Shown: positions 61,150 through 64,000 of the stretch, piece by piece | How the letters are laid out: every line of letters starts with the position of its first letter | Position numbering within the stretch: the first letter of the stretch is position 1 | DNA from: an uncultured Pelagibacteraceae bacterium | GTDB taxonomy: Bacteria > Pseudomonadota > Alphaproteobacteria > Pelagibacterales > Pelagibacteraceae | Reading direction: 5' to 3' | Assembly: GCA_902627805.1 (NCBI GenBank) | Contig: CACOKN010000002.1 | Coordinates: 140,810 to 204,809, forward strand | Length of the DNA stretch: 64,000 bases | Notes under the pieces: generated by a model | What the model was told of the DNA's origin: nothing | Seen by the model: only the letters and a program-made list of their open reading frames with translations | Databases searched by the model: none | Made by a program: the position numbers and the translations under genes

Positions 61150-61770
61150 CTAACCTTTTAATTCTTTATAGGCTTCATAAAATGATAAGTTAATACTTAG
61201 AAATACACATATGATGAAAACTAACATTGCATTAAATAAACTAGTATCAAAAAATGAAATTAAAAATGTCATAGCGAAACACCCTATTGAAATAAAAAAA
61301 GACATGATATCAGTCCCCTCAGTTCTACCTCCACTTTGTCTTTCTTTACTCGCCATCCAGAAAATTGGACCAGTAGCAACTCCGTAGCACCAAAGCATAA
61401 CAGGAAACAAATGTGCATCTCTTTGAACATTTGCTAAACCAAAATTATATACATAAAGTATCCAAACTGAAAAAGCTGCTAAAAGAAGTAAGTTTCCCAA
61501 ATACATAAATATATATCCAATTACGTTTTGTTTTTTTTCAATTAATTTAATTCCAGCAAATTGAATAGCTGTTGAAGGAAGCATTAGTAAACCTAAACCA
61601 AAAGAACTAAATATAAGAGCTATGAAACCTGCACCAATTAAAAACCAGTAATCTCCAAGTATCACTAACCAAATGAAAGCTGCGATTCCACCAAATCCAT
61701 TCATAAGCATTAATGGAATACTCACTGCTAAAATTATTTTATCCATAAGAAAAACTATCACTGTGGACAT
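61150..61770 (-). CDS. Hypothetical polytopic membrane protein
   Basis: 206 aa with about six hydrophobic segments; a short cytoplasmic loop MASKERQSGGRTEGTDIM separates the last two. Possible alternative start at M10 (MDKIILAVSIPLM), which resembles the N-terminus of the small protein at 63253 (MDKILMAIAIVYG). Family unknown. Its ATG lies within the GGACAT/GACCAG motif shared with the gene starting at 60216. Confidence 0.7.
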   Translation of the reverse strand: MSTVIVFLMDKIILAVSIPLMLMNGFGGIAAFIWLVILGDYWFLIGAGFIALIFSSFGLGLLMLPSTAIQFAGIKLIEKKQNVIGYIFMYLGNLLLLAAFSVWILYVYNFGLANVQRDAHLFPVMLWCYGVATGPIFWMASKERQSGGRTEGTDIMSFFISIGCFAMTFLISFFDTSLFNAMLVFIICVFLSINLSFYEAYKELKG

Positions 61771-61799
61771 ATTGCGACCAGTCTAAAAGTTTTTTCATC
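61740..61799 (-). other. Orphan lipoprotein-leader stub (copy D)
   Basis: ATG at 61797-61799 overlaps the nadK stop (TGATG) and reads MKKLLDWSQYVHSDSFSYG then stop. Only the first 16 bp (ATGAAAAAACTTTTAG) match the other leaders before the sequence turns into the GACCAG motif. Too short to be sure of common origin. Confidence 0.4.
61760..61788. repeat. 11-bp-spaced pair ACTGTGGACAT / ATTGCGACCAG
   Basis: Aligns with 60231-60259 (TG-G----CATA-TG-GACCAG-CTAAAA). Sits at the junction between the accessory membrane-protein gene and core gene nadK. See the entry at 60231 for the two readings. Confidence 0.4.
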
Positions 61800-62568
61800 A
61801 AGAAGTTTCTCCTCTTAACTGTTCTATTTTGATTTTCTTTTGTAAACTTCTGCTTCTATCGTAAAGAAGATTAAATTTAATTTTTTGATTAGTTTTTACT
61901 ATAATATTTTTCGCATTCCTCACCTCAATATTATCAGCAACAGCAGAAATCGGTCTTTTTTTAGAATTTAGGTTCTTGATATTTATTTTAGATTTATCAC
62001 TTACAATTTTACCCCTCCATCTTCTTGGTCTAAATGGACTTATTGGAGATATAGATAACTTTTTTGAATTCAAACTTAATATAGGTCCGTGAACTGATAA
62101 ATTATAAGCAGTACTTCCTGCGGGTGTGGAAACCAGTACACCATCTGAAACAAGTTTTTTTATAACTTGTTTAGAACCATGATAGATTGATAAAGAAGCT
62201 GCCTGCCTACTTTGTCTTAGAATTGAAACTTCATTTATAGCAATATGTTTTTTAGTTTGATTTTTATTATTTTTAACTAACATTTCTAATGGAGAGATGG
62301 TTATCATTCTTGCTTTTTGTAAATTGCTTATGATATTTTTAGATGAAAATTTATTCATCAAAAATCCATAACTTCCAGAATTTATGCCATAAAAAAACTT
62401 TTTTGATTTTCTATTCTTTTTTAGTGTTTGAAGCATAAAACCATCACCACCAATAACAATTATAATATTGGATTTTTTAACTTTATTTTGATTAATTTTT
62501 TTTTGGATTATCGATTTAATTTTTAAAGATCTTTGATTTTTATCAGATATGATTTGAACCCTGTTCAT
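61798..62568 (-). CDS. nadK: NAD kinase
   Basis: Makes NADP+ from NAD+ and ATP. 256 aa with IIIVIGGDGFMLQTLKK (GGDG motif), GINSGSYGFLMNKF, NEVSILRQSRQAASLSIYH and LVSDGVLVSTPAGSTAYNLSVHGPILS. Its ATG begins only 4 nt after the CCA of tRNA-Leu, so no independent promoter or ribosome site fits; tRNA processing would leave a nearly leaderless mRNA. Confidence 0.94.
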   Translation of the reverse strand: MNRVQIISDKNQRSLKIKSIIQKKINQNKVKKSNIIIVIGGDGFMLQTLKKNRKSKKFFYGINSGSYGFLMNKFSSKNIISNLQKARMITISPLEMLVKNNKNQTKKHIAINEVSILRQSRQAASLSIYHGSKQVIKKLVSDGVLVSTPAGSTAYNLSVHGPILSLNSKKLSISPISPFRPRRWRGKIVSDKSKINIKNLNSKKRPISAVADNIEVRNAKNIIVKTNQKIKFNLLYDRSRSLQKKIKIEQLRGETS

Positions 62569-62572
62569 TTAA

Positions 62573-62658
62573 TGGTGCCCTCGGCCAGACTCGAACTGGC
62601 ACTCCGCAAGCGGCAAGGATTTTAAGTCCTTTGTGTCTACCAATTTCACCACGAGGGC
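62573..62658 (-). tRNA. tRNA-Leu(UAA)
   Basis: Reverse complement GCCCTCG...CGAGGGC with A discriminator and CCA, 86 nt class II; anticodon loop CTTAAAA (TAA), variable arm TGCCGCTTGCGGA, T arm CAGTTCGAGTCTG. Immediately upstream of nadK. Confidence 0.96.
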
Positions 62659-62730
62659 ATTAGTTATTTTCATGAGTATTTATGTTAATATTTATAATTG
62701 AACAAGATGAATAAGTAAATTTTATTTAAT

Positions 62731-62764
62731 TTATCTCTCTAGGTACCAGTTGAGTACCAGTTGT
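62731..62764 (+). repeat. Tandem GTACCAGTTGA repeats, copy 1
   Basis: GTACCAGTTGA (62743) and GTACCAGTTGT (62754), with a degenerate CCCAG after them; again an 11-bp period. The 32 bp 62731-62762 match 63940-63971 at 29 positions, spaced 1,209 bp. Confidence 0.8.
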
Positions 62765-62810
62765 CCCAGATTATCCTACAAAATTTCATATATTTTTATT
62801 TTGTTTTTAT

Positions 62811-63239
62811 CTAAAGTTTTTTTCTCATTTTTTTGTAATAACTGCCCCACTCATTAAGCAATCTATTAGCTTTTAAACCTTTTACAGGGTCCCCTTCGTT
62901 CCATGCTTCAATTTTAAGTCTCAATCCTTCTCTAAATAGATTTTCATAATTTTTGGATAGAGATTTAAAAAATAGACTTGGATCCATCCAATCTAGATCA
63001 TCATTTTTTACCAATTTTGAGTATTCTAAAGATTTTTTTGAATGATTAATAATTTTTCTTACCTCTGATCTAGTCAAGGTACCCTTTGCACCTCTGCTTT
63101 GAGATATGCTATCTTCAAAACTAAGTCCCTTTTGTATTTCTAAGATAGATAATCTAAAATATTCTAAACTACTCCTATCAGCAGATAATACTTGAGTAGT
63201 AATCAAAAAAAACATTGCTGTTAAATATAATTTTCTCAT
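62811..63239 (-). CDS. Hypothetical secreted protein
   Basis: 142 aa. Cleavable signal MRKLYLTAMFFLITTQVLSA, then a helical mature domain (SLEYFRLSILEIQKGLSFEDS, SKKSLEYSKLVKNDD, LKANRLLNEWGSYYKKMRKKL). No family recognised. Its start codon overlaps the first ATG of the divergent small ORF. Lies between the two GTACCAG repeats. Confidence 0.7.
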   Translation of the reverse strand: MRKLYLTAMFFLITTQVLSADRSSLEYFRLSILEIQKGLSFEDSISQSRGAKGTLTRSEVRKIINHSKKSLEYSKLVKNDDLDWMDPSLFFKSLSKNYENLFREGLRLKIEAWNEGDPVKGLKANRLLNEWGSYYKKMRKKL

Positions 63240-63252
63240 GATATTATTTTAT

Positions 63253-63432
63253 ATGGATAAAATATTAATGGCTATAGCGATAGTATATGGCATAAGTGTT
63301 GCAATTTTTGCTCTTTATTATAATTGGCTCTATGCAAAGACACATGGATTTATAGCTTGGCTGCTATTTGGAGAGATTATTGCTAGCTTAAAGGCTTTAG
63401 TTTGGCCATTGTTTGAATTTAATATCATATAG
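63253..63432 (+). CDS. Small hypothetical membrane protein
   Basis: 59 aa from the ATG at 63253 (MDKILMAIAIVYGISVAIFALYYNW); the track's extra 5 residues start inside the divergent gene. Two hydrophobic segments separated by AKTHGF. The N-terminus resembles that of the membrane protein at 61150-61770. The only plus-strand gene in the accessory stretch. Confidence 0.55.
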   Translation: MDKILMAIAIVYGISVAIFALYYNWLYAKTHGFIAWLLFGEIIASLKALVWPLFEFNII

Positions 63433-63501
63433 ATTAAACATTCTATATTATTCAGTTTAAGTCAACTCTTAATCATTTTAGATTATTTCTTATCCATATT
63501 T

Positions 63502-63933
63502 TTAATAAGTCACAAATTTACAATTAGACTCAAATCTTTTGATGTTAATGTTCTCTCCAGGCTCATATAAATTTATATATGTTTTCATTTCATCTAAATT
63601 TATAAAAATATCAAAAACCCTTCCCCAAGCCTCAGCATCTTTGGCCTTTGGATAAAGGTGATAAATATTATTATCAACTAATTGAACACCAAATGGAGAA
63701 TCCTTCCAACCTGGCATTTCAGCTCCATCTAAACGATAAAAGTATCCTGTGCCTAAATTAGCCTGTTTCTTGTAATCAATTTTAAATACAAGATTCTTGG
63801 GTTTGAAATAATCAGGATCTGGTTTTTGAACATCGCAATACAAAAACTTATTTTCAAGATCTGCTAAACTTACATTGCAACAAAAAAAAACAAAAAATAT
63901 GGTTAATGAAAATTTTTTCATTAATAAAACCAT
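63502..63933 (-). CDS. Hypothetical secreted protein
   Basis: 143 aa. Signal peptide KKFSLTIFFVFFCCNVSLA, then a beta-rich domain beginning FLYCDVQKPDPDYFKPKNLVFKID and ending INIKRFESNCKFVTY; the two Cys could bond. The ATG at 63933 has GGGGAG 10 nt upstream, which lies within the repeat flank; an alternative start is M5 (63921). Family not recognised. Confidence 0.7.
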   Translation of the reverse strand: MVLLMKKFSLTIFFVFFCCNVSLADLENKFLYCDVQKPDPDYFKPKNLVFKIDYKKQANLGTGYFYRLDGAEMPGWKDSPFGVQLVDNNIYHLYPKAKDAEAWGRVFDIFINLDEMKTYINLYEPGENINIKRFESNCKFVTY

Positions 63934-63939
63934 ATAATA

Positions 63940-63972
63940 TTATCTCCCCAAGTACCAGTTGAGTACCAGTTT
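63940..63972 (+). repeat. Tandem GTACCAGTTGA repeats, copy 2
   Basis: GTACCAGTTGA (63952) followed by GTACCAGTTT. Same orientation as copy 1, bounding a 1.2-kb segment with three hypothetical genes. The flank on the right runs off the window, so an adjoining tRNA target cannot be seen. Confidence 0.75.
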
Positions 63973-64000
63973 GAACAAATTAATTAAGCCTTACTTTCTA

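Noticed and set aside
58424-64000. Complete prophage or toxin-antitoxin/defence island
   Set aside because: No integrase, structural phage gene, nuclease, helicase or recognisable toxin pair is encoded; the genes are small lipoproteins, secreted or membrane proteins.

Overview
The window is a chromosomal segment of a very AT-rich, densely packed alphaproteobacterium. The gene content and order point to the SAR11 / Pelagibacterales group. The signs are near-zero intergenic space, many 1-4 nt overlaps, convergent genes whose stop codons touch or overlap, a heterotetrameric sarcosine oxidase operon, and AT-rich codon choice throughout. The taxonomic call is inference from gene content; no database search was possible.

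Layout. 1-3110: the 5' part of dapA (cut by the window edge), a soluble lytic transglycosylase and tRNA-Ser(GCU). 3175-9840: soxBDAG (sarcosine oxidase, feeding glycine and one-carbon units), then a family-3 solute-binding protein and a lone permease. 9837-16437 (minus strand): a thermonuclease-like protein, a MATE exporter, the tRNA hydroxylase TrhO, an O-methyltransferase and gatCAB. 16488-22874 (plus): ruvX, pyrB, a dihydroorotase-like gene that lacks the metal ligands, plsY, topA and ridA. 22879-28787: ugd/galU, panC, mgtE, lipB and an RluC-type pseudouridine synthase.

28807-57441 is one uninterrupted minus-strand block of expression genes. In transcription order it runs tRNA-Tyr, tRNA-Gly, tuf, tRNA-Trp, secE, nusG, rplKAJL, rpoBC, rpsLG, fusA, then the S10, spc and alpha ribosomal clusters, ending in rplQ and the rluC-like gene. 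The usual rif, str, S10, spc and alpha operons are thus fused end to end. Tuf has moved out of the str cluster to the front, and rpmD (L30) is missing from between rpsE and rplO. I could place two good sigma-70-like promoters (before tRNA-Tyr and before rpsM) and several perfect hairpins at gene junctions.

57572-64000 starts with rlmB and an intact tRNA-Thr(UGU), then becomes an accessory region. It holds small lipoproteins, small membrane proteins and secreted hypotheticals, interrupted by the core genes nadK and tRNA-Leu(UAA). The 3' part of tRNA-Thr plus flank (87 bp) is repeated 1,934 bp downstream, as expected of an attL/attR pair around a small integrated cassette. Cassette edges carry short 11-bp-period tandem repeats of related but different sequence. 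A lipoprotein signal-peptide-coding segment recurs four times, twice attached to full genes and twice as an orphan stub. No integrase is present. This serial cassette array is the most unusual part of the window.
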